Positions 30,938 to 39,734 of a stretch of 64,000 nt of DNA are shown in pieces. This DNA comes from Rickettsia endosymbiont of Gonocerus acuteangulatus. GTDB taxonomy: Bacteria; Pseudomonadota; Alphaproteobacteria; Rickettsiales; Rickettsiaceae. Below the pieces are notes generated by a model that had not been told where the DNA came from, made no database searches, and saw nothing but the letters and a program-made list of their open reading frames with translations. Numbering within the stretch: the first letter of the stretch is position 1; every line of letters starts with the position of its first letter. Made by a program: the position numbers and the translations under genes. The stretch spans positions 1,919,519 through 1,983,518 of the forward strand of contig NZ_OZ032147.1 in NCBI RefSeq assembly GCF_964026435.1, in the 5' to 3' direction.

Positions 30938-31653
30938 ATATAAAAGATATAGGAGTAATAATTGCTAAAAAGCCGTTAAAGGAAAATACGTTTATTATTA
31001 CAGTTTTTACTAAGAATCATGGTTTATATTCAGGTGTTGCAAAGGAATCTTCGAAAAAAAGTAAATTCATATATCAAGAAGGTAATGTAGTAGATTTTTT
31101 ATGGCAAGCAAGACTTCATGAACATATCGGAATTGCCAAATGTGAGCTTATCAAATCTTATACCGGTCATTTTATTATAAGTAAAGCCAAGCTGTATGCT
31201 TTTAATTCTGTTATATCTTTAATTAAAGAATTGTTTCACGAAAGAGAAGAGCATTATAATTTTTTCTCACTGCTAATAAACTATCTGGATAATCTAGCAA
31301 AGCATTTTTGTTTTCGTGATTATATTAATTTTGAGCTGGCACTGCTTGCTGAAATGGGTTATGAACTTGACTTTACTAAATGCGGCGTTAGCAATACTAC
31401 GCAAGATTTAGCCTATCTATCACCTAAATCAGGCAGAGCTGTATCATATGAGGTAGGAACACCTTATAAAGATAAATTATTACCTTTGCCAAAATTTCTG
31501 CTTACAGATAAAGATGAAATTACTCTAGAAGAAAAAAGACAAGCTTTAAGCTTAACAAGCTATTTCTTTAACAGATATTTGTTTCATAATCATAGACAGC
31601 CTGAGATAAGACAAGTGTTTGTAGAATATATACTTGTTGCTAATACTGCTTAA
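30934..31653 (+). CDS. recO: DNA repair protein RecO
   Basis: 239 residues, normal size. It loads RecA on single-stranded DNA with RecR. The N-terminal OB fold is visible ([21 protein letters not shown]…[10 protein letters not shown]), then a helical domain ending with [21 protein letters not shown], conserved in alphaproteobacterial RecO. It overlaps the upstream small gene by 4 bp. Confidence 0.92.
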   Translation: MNIKDIGVIIAKKPLKENTFIITVFTKNHGLYSGVAKESSKKSKFIYQEGNVVDFLWQARLHEHIGIAKCELIKSYTGHFIISKAKLYAFNSVISLIKELFHEREEHYNFFSLLINYLDNLAKHFCFRDYINFELALLAEMGYELDFTKCGVSNTTQDLAYLSPKSGRAVSYEVGTPYKDKLLPLPKFLLTDKDEITLEEKRQALSLTSYFFNRYLFHNHRQPEIRQVFVEYILVANTA

Positions 31654-31702
31654 GAGTTGCATGCTTGGATCAGCTCCATTTCTGTCATGCCGTGGCGGCA
31701 TT

Positions 31703-31906
31703 AATAGTACTGGACAGTTATTATTCAATGTCATTCCTGCGGAAGCGGGAATCCAGCATAAAGCGAGATACCCAAGCTTTTAATTTTAAAAGCTTGCTGC
31801 TTTTATGTTAATTTTTCTGGATTCCCGCCGTTGCTAAGAATGACATATAAGGTCACCTATACCTGAATAAAATATAACATTTTTTAACTAACTGTCCGGT
31901 ACTATT
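31703..31906. repeat. Element with AATAGTACYGGACAGTTA inverted ends containing an RPE
   Basis: Left end AATAGTACTGGACAGTTA, right end TAACTGTCCGGTACTATT, 204 bp. Between them lies a long-form RPE (31728-31846). The same end sequence is at 14651-14679 and 50656-50673, so this is a mobile or dispersed repeat family distinct from the RPE itself. No gene. Confidence 0.65.
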
Positions 31907-31940
31907 AATCACGGGGTGATAGCAAAAAATTTATAGTAAA

Positions 31941-32501
31941 TTAACGTACTCTACCAGTTGCTGGTTTTTTTTGAAGTGAATCACTAACTGCTGCTCCAAA
32001 ATCCTTTACACTTGTAGCAAGCTTACCATTGGCTATGGTAGAGTTTACAGCTGCACTAACAGTAACCTTTATTACTTCACATACAGCAAGTACCACTCCC
32101 CATGCAGCTTTCAAAACCTTATTTTCATCTAAAGAACTATGTAACTTTTCTTGTGCTTTTTCTGCTTGATCAGTTACAAATTTTTGTAACTTACCTAGAG
32201 GGGTATTTTTTTCCAAATGTTCAGCTAAATTTTTTATAGGTGACGAGATAATTTCATCAATATTATTTTTAACATTTTCAGTATGATTTTTGAATTCTTC
32301 ACTAATAACATTAAAATCTTTCATAGCATTTAAAAGAGCTTTATTTGTTGGATCTTTACTTATTGCTTTTTTTAAACTCTCTAATATTTTGTCAAAATTA
32401 TTATTAACTTCCGTTAATTTTATCCCAATATCGTTAAATTTTATTTCTTCTTTATTTTGTTTTTCGGGTTCTTGTCCCCCTATAATAATTTCTTTTGCCA
32501 T
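31941..32501 (-). CDS. Hypothetical protein, helical, with C-terminal hydrophobic segment
   Basis: 186 residues. A GGAG ribosome site lies 8 bases before ATG. The N-terminal two thirds are charged and helical with coiled-coil character (FDKILESLKKAISKDPTNKA, EHLEKNTPLGKLQKFVTDQA). A hydrophobic stretch AAWGVVLAVCEVIKVTVSAA lies near residues 130-150, and the tail is basic (LQKKPATGRVR). The family is not recognised; a secreted or membrane-associated effector is possible but unproven. It stands alone between repeats and an IS200. Confidence 0.6.
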   Translation of the reverse strand: MAKEIIIGGQEPEKQNKEEIKFNDIGIKLTEVNNNFDKILESLKKAISKDPTNKALLNAMKDFNVISEEFKNHTENVKNNIDEIISSPIKNLAEHLEKNTPLGKLQKFVTDQAEKAQEKLHSSLDENKVLKAAWGVVLAVCEVIKVTVSAAVNSTIANGKLATSVKDFGAAVSDSLQKKPATGRVR

Positions 32502-32582
32502 TTTTTTACTCCAAAATTATTTACTTAAAGATAATTAAGATTTCAGAAATGTCAACAATCTCTTTATAAACTTTTTGACTTT

Positions 32583-33110
32583 AATAAAAGTAATCCCCGC
32601 CGCAAGCAGCGGGGTATTTTAGAAGAAAGCTAGCTGATGATCCTCATGCAGTTTCTGATATTCCTTGCCTTGGTTTTTTACGTATTTTCCTATCATATTC
32701 TCATTTCCATGCTTACCTACCGTACTCGTAAAATATCCATCAGTCCAAAATTCTCCACCCCATAATTGTTTCTTTACCTGTGGACACTGTCTAAATATTT
32801 GACGAGCTGTAACACTTTTAATTGTTGTTACTATTTTTGTTACGCTATAGGTTGGTACAGATTGTACCAAAAAATGGACATGATCTTCATCAACCCCTAT
32901 TTCTAAAAATTTTATTTGATATCTCTTTTCTATCTCTAAACATATTTCTCGTAATACTTGATCAACTGATACGTCAAACACTGCTCGGCGATATTTTGCT
33001 GGAAATACCATGTGATACAGCAGTACCGTAACATTATGACTTTTATGTATATATTTGCTCATTCCGCCATATTACGCCGCAAGCGGCGGGGAATATACCC
33101 AAAAGAGATT
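32583..33110 (-). mobile_element. IS200-type element (copy 4)
   Basis: Complete, with both hairpins. It separates the hypothetical gene at 31941 from the pseudogene beginning at 33119. Confidence 0.9.
32619..33062 (-). CDS. tnpA: IS200/IS605-family transposase TnpA
   Basis: 147 residues, identical to the other complete copies, with HUH and catalytic Tyr present. Confidence 0.93.
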   Translation of the reverse strand: MSKYIHKSHNVTVLLYHMVFPAKYRRAVFDVSVDQVLREICLEIEKRYQIKFLEIGVDEDHVHFLVQSVPTYSVTKIVTTIKSVTARQIFRQCPQVKKQLWGGEFWTDGYFTSTVGKHGNENMIGKYVKNQGKEYQKLHEDHQLAFF

Positions 33111-33118
33111 TAAATTAA

Positions 33119-34154
33119 GCAAATTTAGCTGATTATATTGAAGAAAATAATACAGAAAATGATAGCTTAGCTTATAAACATGCATATGACATAACAGTCT
33201 GTTTAGGAGGAGAAATAGCTCAAAATCAAGATGTTTTAGCTAAATTACAAAGCTTTCTAAGTGATAACGGATTCTTAAAAGCTAAAAAGCCATTGCACGA
33301 TACATTTGCAACATTTTCTCTACCTGAAAATAAGGAACATGTTACTTAAAAAAAGTGGCAAGAGTTAATCAGTAAACACGGCAAAGAGGCAATGAAATTA
33401 TTTGCAGTCTCCGATAGAATTGAAGAAAAAAAAGCAGGGGATACTGCTATACATTTAGCACCAGAAAATTTACAAGATGCAATATTTCTTCAAACTCAAT
33501 TAACCTATGCAAAAGCTGATGAATATCCTGAATTAACTGAATTAGCACTTAAATATAAGTTATCTGAAGAAGATTTTAATCAATGCTTAGAAATAGAAAA
33601 ACAAAAAAAGAACTCTGACAATTTGCCGAATATTACAATTCATGGGAAAGATCTAGATTGCAAGCTTGATAGTAGCACATCATTAAATGGGTATCATCTG
33701 GTTAAATTACCTATAAATGATCCACGAGCTTATATTTTAGGTCATATTGTTAAGGACTGTCAATCTATTGGTAGGCATAGTGAAAGATGCGTAATCGATG
33801 GAATTACTAGAGAAAATAATGGTTTTTATGTTTTACTAAAAAGTAAGAATTCAGCTAAACCAAATGCAGAAATATTTACCTCAGATGGAAAAATTGATTA
33901 TTAAAATTTTGATATAGTTGGTCAAGCATATGCATGGCTAAGTAAGCTAGGTAACCTTGTTTTAGATTCATGGGAAAATTTACGTAATGAGAAAGAAGAC
34001 GAGGATGAGGAGGAGAATGATGAAGATGAGATTGAAGATGAAACAAAATCATTAAATGATGATAAAGTAATTGTGCCTTTACTAAAAGAGTTTGCAAAAC
34101 AAGTTTGCAATACCACAAACATCAGCAGAGTTACTGTTGGTCTTGGCGGTAAAA
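33119..34154 (+). pseudogene. Large unknown protein gene with two in-frame stops, cut at both ends by IS
   Basis: One frame runs from the IS200 edge to the IS30 edge (about 345 codons), broken only by TAA at 33347-33349 and TAA at 33902-33904. Pieces: ANLADYIEENNTENDSLAYK…; KKWQELISKHGKEAMKLFAV to GKIDY; then NFDIVGQAYAWLSKLGNLVL and a very acidic tract (EDEDEEENDEDEIEDE). The segment ILGHIVKDCQSIGRHSERCV…GFYVLLKS looks like a folded core with paired Cys/His. Only 33392-33904 has its own start. I do not recognise the family. Confidence 0.65.
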
Positions 34155-34213
34155 TGAAAATACTATAAGTAAGTAGAACAGAACCTATTTAAAATAATAA
34201 GATTTTAAATAGG

Positions 34214-35323
34214 CAAAACTTACGCTATGTTTGGTTCTAAATATCGTAAAGATGGAGAACGCAGCTGTTGTTGCATATAGTCATCTAAAAGCCCTAACTT
34301 TATTTGGTAAACCGTTTTACCGATTGTATTTGCAGTCCTTTTGAGAAATGCCCAAACTAAAAATGCCCAACTAATATGATTACGTTGAATACGCTGTTTC
34401 CTGCATTGACAACGTTCTATCCCAGTAAGTTGCTTAATTTCTCTGTGCATGCTCTCAATTACCCATCGAAAGCCACACTCATCTTGTGCAGCTTTAGAAG
34501 ATTTTTGAGTTTTGTTATTGGTAACAACATACTCAACTCTGTTGGTAGGAACAGTAAATTTAAACAAATTAACATGCTTATTTTTAGCAAAGCCTTTTAT
34601 ATGAATCTCTACTCCATGCCTGATCTCTTCATCTGAAAATGTCAACTCTTTTACAGCTTTATAAGGTTTAGAATCGTGTGTTTTACTAACGTTTCTATTG
34701 GCTTTAATAGGGGCATAATAATATTTCCCCAGAGAGTCAACATGTTGCATAATTTTGTGTGTAGAATACCATGTGTCAAAAAGTACTGTTTGAAAAGGAA
34801 TCTTCTTGCTATAAACAGCATTATTTAACATGTTTAATAGGTGTTCTAGTTTTGTTGCTCCATCATGATCAGGTGCAAAAATTCGATAATCTATTACCCA
34901 AAACTTATTAATATCAGGGTTATAATATACCAGACTCACTACTCCTATACCTTTAGTAACTCTACCTGTAGCTCCACTGTACTGCGATCTTGCAATTTCT
35001 ATTTGCTTCGTATTCCTTTTATTTAAAACCGTATCATCAAATATTGTATATCCATTAGATGAAAAAATAACATCATTCTTGATGTGTTCCCATAACAAAG
35101 AAGGTGTATATTTTTCATTCCTTAAAAATCTATTAATAACATCATGACTACATTTCTTTGCATGTTCAGCGTAGTAGGTTAAACTATAATTCTTTTGGCT
35201 AACTATTAAAAATTGACAATAATCTGTCCTATTAATTGGTATTGCTTGCAACTTTATCCTCTTTGACATGTTTAATTATTTTTACAATAATTTATCACTT
35301 TTTTACTCATAGCGTAAGTTTTG
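34214..35323 (-). mobile_element. IS701-like element, complete (copy 7)
   Basis: 1110 bp, both terminal repeats, flanked by TAGG at 34210-34213 and 35324-35327. The empty site is seen at 5300-5320 (AAATAGGTAATG), confirming a 4-bp duplication. Confidence 0.95.
34220..35269 (-). CDS. IS701-like transposase (intact)
   Basis: 349 residues with the consensus sequence through the catalytic region (KKIPFQTVLFDTWYSTHKIM), unlike copy 5. This is the only full-length copy in the window without a visible lesion, so it is the best candidate for an active enzyme that could also mobilise the MITEs. Confidence 0.93.
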   Translation of the reverse strand: MSKRIKLQAIPINRTDYCQFLIVSQKNYSLTYYAEHAKKCSHDVINRFLRNEKYTPSLLWEHIKNDVIFSSNGYTIFDDTVLNKRNTKQIEIARSQYSGATGRVTKGIGVVSLVYYNPDINKFWVIDYRIFAPDHDGATKLEHLLNMLNNAVYSKKIPFQTVLFDTWYSTHKIMQHVDSLGKYYYAPIKANRNVSKTHDSKPYKAVKELTFSDEEIRHGVEIHIKGFAKNKHVNLFKFTVPTNRVEYVVTNNKTQKSSKAAQDECGFRWVIESMHREIKQLTGIERCQCRKQRIQRNHISWAFLVWAFLKRTANTIGKTVYQIKLGLLDDYMQQQLRSPSLRYLEPNIA

Positions 35324-35329
35324 TAGGTA

Positions 35330-35548
35330 ATGATGAACAGAAAATATAGACACTTATCTCGAGAAGAGAGATATGAGATAAAAAGAATGTATGACCTAGG
35401 AGTCAGTATTAATAAGATAGCACAACATCTTACGAGGTCTAAAAGCACTATTAGTATGGAGCTAAAAAGAAATAAGGTAAAAGATAAGTATATGCCTTAT
35501 GTTGCTCAGGAAAAATATGAAAACAGGATGTATAGCATAAGTCATTAA
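35330..35548 (+). pseudogene. IS30-family transposase, N-terminal fragment
   Basis: First ~70 residues (MNRKYRHLSREERYEIKRMY…LTRSKSTISMELKRNKVKD) before IS630 enters at a TA. The transposase resumes at 36494 for 17 codons and is then cut by an IS701-like copy. Confidence 0.8.
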
Positions 35549-36493
35549 GATACTGACAGAGCGAGAGTATCATGTTATAGTAAGCAAATATTAACAAGCA
35601 TGTAAAGAGATATGGCACGAGCATATGCAATAGAACTAAGACTAAGAGTTATAAAAGCTGTAGAAGCAGGGATACGAATAAGTAAGGTAAGTAAATTATT
35701 TAATGTAAGTCGTGATACTATATATAAATGGAAAAAATTAAAAGATAAGCAAGGTACTTTAGAAGCAGCAACTGGTTATCAGAAAGGACATAGTCATAAG
35801 ATAAAAGATTCAGAATCTTTTAAAGAATTTTTTAAAGCTAATATGAATAAAACATCAAAGGAGTTAGCAAAGCAATGGGGTAATATTGCATCTGTAACTA
35901 TTTTAAGACAAATCAGAAAACTTGGTTATAGCTATAAAAAAACTCATTTTCATCCGAAAAGAGATATTAAATTAAGAAATGAATTTATAGCAAAGATACA
36001 AACCATCACAAAGGACAAATTAGTATATCTTGATGAATCTGGAATAGAGGATAATGCTTGCAAAGAGTATGGATGGAGCATTATAGGACAAAGGTGTTAT
36101 GGAGAAAAGGTGTATCAACATAAATTTAGAATAAGTATGATAGCTGGTCTTTGTAATGGTAATCTTATTGCTCCTGTAATATTTGAAGGTAATTGTAATA
36201 CAGAGGTCTTTAAAACTTATATTAGGGATGTATTAATTACAGAATTACAACCTGGGCAAACCGTTATTATGGATAACATTAATTTTCATAAAAATTCTAA
36301 AGTTAAAGAGTTAATTGAATCCATTGGTTGTACCATATTGTATTTACCAACTTACTCTCCTGATTTAAATCCTATAGAGCATTACTGGTTTAAGATAAAA
36401 AATGAAATTAGGAAAGTTGTAGGAGATTTTGAAACATTTTATGATGCTGTTTTTAATACTATTAAATTGTCAGTATCTTAATGATTTATGCTA
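35533..36493 (+). mobile_element. IS630-family element, complete
   Basis: 961 bp with ends TAGCATAAGTCATTAAGATA / TATCTTAATGATTTATGCTA, flanked by TA on both sides as expected for this family. The IS30 sequence continues across it (GGATGTA | TCAGCAAG). Confidence 0.93.
35612..36481 (+). CDS. IS630-family transposase (intact)
   Basis: 289 residues in a single frame. The N-terminal helix-turn-helix is ISKVSKLFNVSRDTIYKWKK. The DDE_3 core has LVYLDESGIE, VIMDNINFHKNSKV and YSPDLNPIEHYWFKIKNEIR. Differs from the copy at 46231 by one residue (Ile/Val at ESIGC). Confidence 0.94.
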   Translation: MARAYAIELRLRVIKAVEAGIRISKVSKLFNVSRDTIYKWKKLKDKQGTLEAATGYQKGHSHKIKDSESFKEFFKANMNKTSKELAKQWGNIASVTILRQIRKLGYSYKKTHFHPKRDIKLRNEFIAKIQTITKDKLVYLDESGIEDNACKEYGWSIIGQRCYGEKVYQHKFRISMIAGLCNGNLIAPVIFEGNCNTEVFKTYIRDVLITELQPGQTVIMDNINFHKNSKVKELIESIGCTILYLPTYSPDLNPIEHYWFKIKNEIRKVVGDFETFYDAVFNTIKLSVS

Positions 36494-36598
36494 TATCAGC
36501 AAGAGTTATTAAAAATAGAAAAGAACCCTATGTTGTTAGATTATCAAAACTTACGCTATGAGTAAAAAAGTGATAAATTATTGTAAAAATAATTAAAC

Positions 36599-37777
36599 AT
36601 GTCAAAGAGGATAAAGTTGCAAGCAATACCAATTAATAGGACAGATTATTGTCAATTTTTAATAGTTAGCCAAAAGAATTATAGTTTAACCTACTACGCT
36701 GAACATGCAAAGAAATGTAGTCATGATGTTATTAATAGATTTTTAAGGAATGAAAAATATACACCTTCTTTGTTATGGGAACACATCAAGAATGATGTTA
36801 TTTTTTCATCTAATGGATATACAATATTTGATGATACGGTTTTAAATAAAAGGAATACGAAGCAAATAGAAATTGCAAGATCGCAGTACAGTGGAGCTAT
36901 AGGTAGAGTTACTAAAGGTATAGGAGTAGTGAGTCTGGTATATTATAACCCTGATATTAATAAGTTTTGGGTAATAGATTATCGAATTTTTGCACCTGAT
37001 CATGATGGAGCAACAAAACTAGAACACCTATTAAACATGTTAAATAATGCTGTTTATAGCAAGAAGATTCCTTTTCAAACAGTACTTTTTGACACATGGT
37101 ATTCTACACACAAAATTATGCAACATGTTGACTCTCTGGGGAAATATTATTATGCCCCTATTAAAGCCAATAGAAACGTTAGTAAAACGCACGATTCTAA
37201 ACCTTATAAAGCTGTAAAAAAGTTGACATTTTCAGATGAAGAGATCAGGCATGGAGTAGAGATTCATATAAAAGGCTTTGCTAAAAATAAGCATGTTAAT
37301 TTGTTTAAATTTACTGTTCCTACCAACAGAGTTGAGTATGTTGTTACCAATAACAAAACTCAAAAATCTTCTAAAGCTGCACAAGATGAGTGTGGCTTTC
37401 GATGGGTAATTGAGAGCATGCACAGAGAAATTAAGCAACTTACTGGGATAGAACGTTGTCAATGCAGGAAACAGCGTATTCAACGTAATCATCAAAACTT
37501 ACGCTATGTTTGATATAATGCCCATGAATTAAGGGATATTATGAAGTGCTTCACTATAAAACATTGCTGTGTAATAAGAGTTTTTAGCATATTTGCTATA
37601 ACATAGCGTAAGTTTTGTCATATTAGTTGTGCATTTTTAGTTTGGGCATTTCTCAAAAGGACTGCAAATACAATCGGTAAAACGGTTTACCAAATAAAGT
37701 TAGGGCTTTTAGATGACTATATGCAACAACAGCTGCGTTCTCCATCTTTACGATATTTAGAACCAAACATAGCGTAA
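36599..37777 (+). pseudogene. IS701-like transposase interrupted by a MITE
   Basis: Intact to residue ~299 (…RKQRIQRNH), then disrupted by the MITE at 37493, which supplies the early stop at 37511-37513. The remaining codons (ISCAFLVWAFLK…) follow the MITE. The catalytic Glu helix is before the break, but the C-terminal ~50 residues are lost from the product. Confidence 0.9.
37493..37617. mobile_element. MITE with IS701-like ends (copy 2), inside an IS701-like element
   Basis: 125 bp, flanked by TCAT on both sides (37489-37492 and 37618-37621). The uninterrupted target (AATCATATTAG) is seen in every other IS701-like copy, so both the element length and the 4-bp duplication are certain. Confidence 0.96.
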
Positions 37778-37783
37778 GTTTTG

Positions 37784-38445
37784 GAGATAATTTTTTTACC
37801 TAATTCTGGTTTAGATTTAAAAGAAGCAGAATTTAATGATTCAGCACAGAATCAAGTAATTATTGAGGGTATTTTTGAAGAAAAAGGCATCACGGCAGAA
37901 ATGAATTTAAATAATGCTGTTGTTAAAATAATATTATATAATAATGATGTTTTTGACCTTTTTATTACATATTATTGCACTTTATACACAAAATACGATT
38001 TAAACTTTAAAATGCATTTAAAGCCTGAAACAATAAAATATAACCAAACTATAATTAATAGATATAGCAAAACATGTAGAGTGAGTTTTGGTGATAATAA
38101 ATGCAAGATAGATAAAAGCTTATATAGTGGGATATACAAGATTAAAGAAATTTTAAAAGAAAGTTTAAGAATAGAAAATTTAGATAAAGAAAATGGCTAT
38201 TACAATGGTGGTCAAATTATATTTTGTGATAATAATTTTAGTAGTAAAGTTTTAAGCAACTTCGGTAATTTGTTTATATTAGAAGACGTTATACCTGATT
38301 ATGTTAAGGATGCTAGAGAAGTAAAATTATATCAGGATGTGATAAAAATTTTATAACTTGTTGCAATAAATTTAATAATGCTATAAATTTTAGAGGTGAA
38401 CCGCTAATACCTGACAAAGATTTTATAAATTCACATTTAATATAA
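37784..38445 (+). pseudogene. Phage/GTA-type tail protein (DUF2163/BR0599-like), 5'-truncated and frameshifted
   Basis: The open part to 38356 includes KTCRVSFGDNKCKIDKSLYS, the CR..FGD..C signature of the BR0599/DUF2163 proteins of phage and gene transfer agent tails. At about 38337 the frame must shift: CDKNFITCCNKFNNAINFRG continues to the stop at 38445, matching the usual C-terminus (C…KFNNA.NFRG). The 5' end is removed by the IS701-like copy 8. A degenerate remnant of a GTA or prophage tail module; no other tail gene is nearby. Confidence 0.65.
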
Positions 38446-38447
38446 TA

Positions 38448-38618
38448 ATGAAACAAAGCTCTATAAAAGTGATTTTTAATGAATTAAAGACTATATTCAA
38501 AACAAGCAACAATATAGAGCAAAAGAAAAAAGTAGCATTGTTTGACTATTTTGAGATAGTAAGAGATAATTTAGCATGCACGTTTCAAAAAATAATAAAA
38601 GAATATGAAAGAGACTAA
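38448..38618 (+). CDS. Small hypothetical protein upstream of DUF2335 gene
   Basis: 56 residues, MKQSSIKVIFNELKTIFKTS…YFEIVRDNLACTFQKII, ending KEYERD. It begins 2 bp after the phage-like pseudogene and overlaps the next gene by 14 bp in another frame, as in a translationally coupled pair. Family unknown. The coupling and clean frame suggest a real gene. Confidence 0.5.
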   Translation: MKQSSIKVIFNELKTIFKTSNNIEQKKKVALFDYFEIVRDNLACTFQKIIKEYERD

Positions 38619-38928
38619 AAGTTTTTTTACAAAAAATAATAGATTAAACAAAGGTTATGCTAAGAATTTTAATTCTAATGAAATAGATAAAAATTTTTAT
38701 CGTAAAAAGTTTGAGCATATATTGCCGCCAATTGATACAGTTACTGAATATGAAAATATTTATCCAGGTACTTTAGAAAAGTTAGTAAATATGGCACAAA
38801 AAGAGCAAGCTCATAAGCATGAGATAGAATTACAAAATTTAAAAATAAAGGAAAAAGTTGCCAAATTAACTAGAGTTTGTCTAACAATATTTGGTATTGT
38901 CGCTGTATTAGTTTCGGTATTTGTTTAA
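38605..38928 (+). CDS. DUF2335 family membrane protein
   Basis: 107 residues. HILPPIDTVTEYENIYPGTLEKL followed by MAQKEQAHKHEIELQNLK and a single C-terminal membrane segment (VCLTIFGIVAVLVSVFV) is the DUF2335 pattern. The family is often encoded near mobile elements; its function is unknown. It overlaps the small gene at 38448. Possibly two-helix if the protein originally extended further; here it has one helix. Confidence 0.75.
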   Translation: MKETKSFFTKNNRLNKGYAKNFNSNEIDKNFYRKKFEHILPPIDTVTEYENIYPGTLEKLVNMAQKEQAHKHEIELQNLKIKEKVAKLTRVCLTIFGIVAVLVSVFV

Positions 38929-39050
38929 TTATATCTTTCCCATTTTTTTAATAGAATATATAAAAATAAAGATAAAATATTTTATTTACTTGTAATTTAG
39001 AGTAAAATAAGCTAAATGCAATATAAAACAACATAAGACGGAGTAGTTTT

Positions 39051-39572
39051 ATTTCTAAAAATAATTTTCCTAAAGCTAATAGAGAAATCAGAGCTAGAGA
39101 GGTTCGTTTAGTAGGCGAAAATGGTGAGATGCATGGCATCGTAAATATTAGGCAAGCACTTGATATGGCTGAAAGAGTCGGTCTTGATTTGGTTGAGATA
39201 TCGCCTAATGCTGAGCCTCCTGTATGTAAAATTTTAGATTTCGGTAAATTTAAGTACGAAAGCAAAAAGCGTTTGCACGAAGCACGTAAAAAGCAAAAAA
39301 TAGTCGTACTTAAAGAAATGAAATTCAAGCCTAATATTAGTATAGGTGACTTTGAAACTAAACTAAGGAAAATAAAAGAATTTCTAAAAGATGGTGATAA
39401 AGTAAAAATCTCTTTATGGTTTAAAGGTAGAGAAATCCTTCATAAGGATGTTGGTGAAGAATTATTTAAACGTATAGAAGTAGGATTAGAAGGGCTTGCT
39501 AAAATCGATCAGCAGGCTAAAATGGAAGGCAAGCAAATGATAATGATAGTTAGCTCTGACAATAAGGTGTAA
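39051..39572 (+). CDS. infC: Translation initiation factor IF-3, with AUU start
   Basis: 173 residues from ATT 39051: [20 protein letters not shown]…, then [20 protein letters not shown] and the C-terminal domain [20 protein letters not shown] and [12 protein letters not shown]. The N-terminal domain would be cut in half if the first ATG (39129) were used. A purine-rich GACGGAG lies 8 bases before ATT. IF-3 of E. coli also starts with AUU and uses it for autoregulation, because IF-3 rejects such starts; the same control is likely here. It binds the 30S subunit. Confidence 0.92.
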   Translation: MSKNNFPKANREIRAREVRLVGENGEMHGIVNIRQALDMAERVGLDLVEISPNAEPPVCKILDFGKFKYESKKRLHEARKKQKIVVLKEMKFKPNISIGDFETKLRKIKEFLKDGDKVKISLWFKGREILHKDVGEELFKRIEVGLEGLAKIDQQAKMEGKQMIMIVSSDNKV

Positions 39573-39580
39573 TGTAATAC

Positions 39581-39679
39581 GTCATTGCGAGGAGGTTATT
39601 TTAATAACCGACGCGGCAATTTTATTAAGCCTGCTGAGATTGCCTTCGCCCTCTGCTACGCATCTCCTCGCAATGACGA
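39581..39679. repeat. Palindromic repeat between infC and pdhC
   Basis: GTCATTGCGAGGAGGTTATT … ATCTCCTCGCAATGACG, an inverted repeat of a different sequence class from the TCATTCCCGC type. A related copy is read inside the gene at 57675-60875 (59958-60053). It may act as a transcription terminator hairpin. Confidence 0.7.
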
Positions 39680-39734
39680 TGTTGATTTACTATAAACCAA
39701 AAATACTAATAAAAAATCAAAACTATAACAAATT

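Larger units (their letters stand above)
34155..36544 (+). mobile_element. IS30-family element (copy 2) carrying nested IS701-like and IS630 copies
   Basis: IS30 pieces at 34155-34213, 35324-35532 and 36494-36544 join into the 5' part of the same element as at 5249. An IS701-like copy (TAGG duplication) and an IS630 (TA duplication) are inserted, and another IS701-like copy starts at 36545. Removing the two inner elements restores the sequence seen uninterrupted at 5249-5570. Confidence 0.88.
36545..37783 (+). mobile_element. IS701-like element (copy 8) interrupted by a MITE
   Basis: Both terminal repeats are present. Subtracting the MITE and its 4-bp duplication leaves 1110 bp. The flanks (GATTAT and GAGATA) show no shared 4-mer, and the IS30 on the left does not continue on the right, so one flank was exchanged by recombination. 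Confidence 0.9.

Noticed and set aside
33876..34122. Ser/His-rich minus-strand frames
   Set aside because: They are the reverse of an acidic GA-rich tract in the pseudogene at 33119-34154; low complexity, not genes.
38948..39328. 126-residue minus-strand frame over infC
   Set aside because: It lies antisense to the clear infC gene and upstream region, with no family features.
39129..39572. infC starting at the first ATG
   Set aside because: It would remove 26 residues of the conserved IF-3 N-terminal domain; ATT 39051 with a ribosome site fits better.
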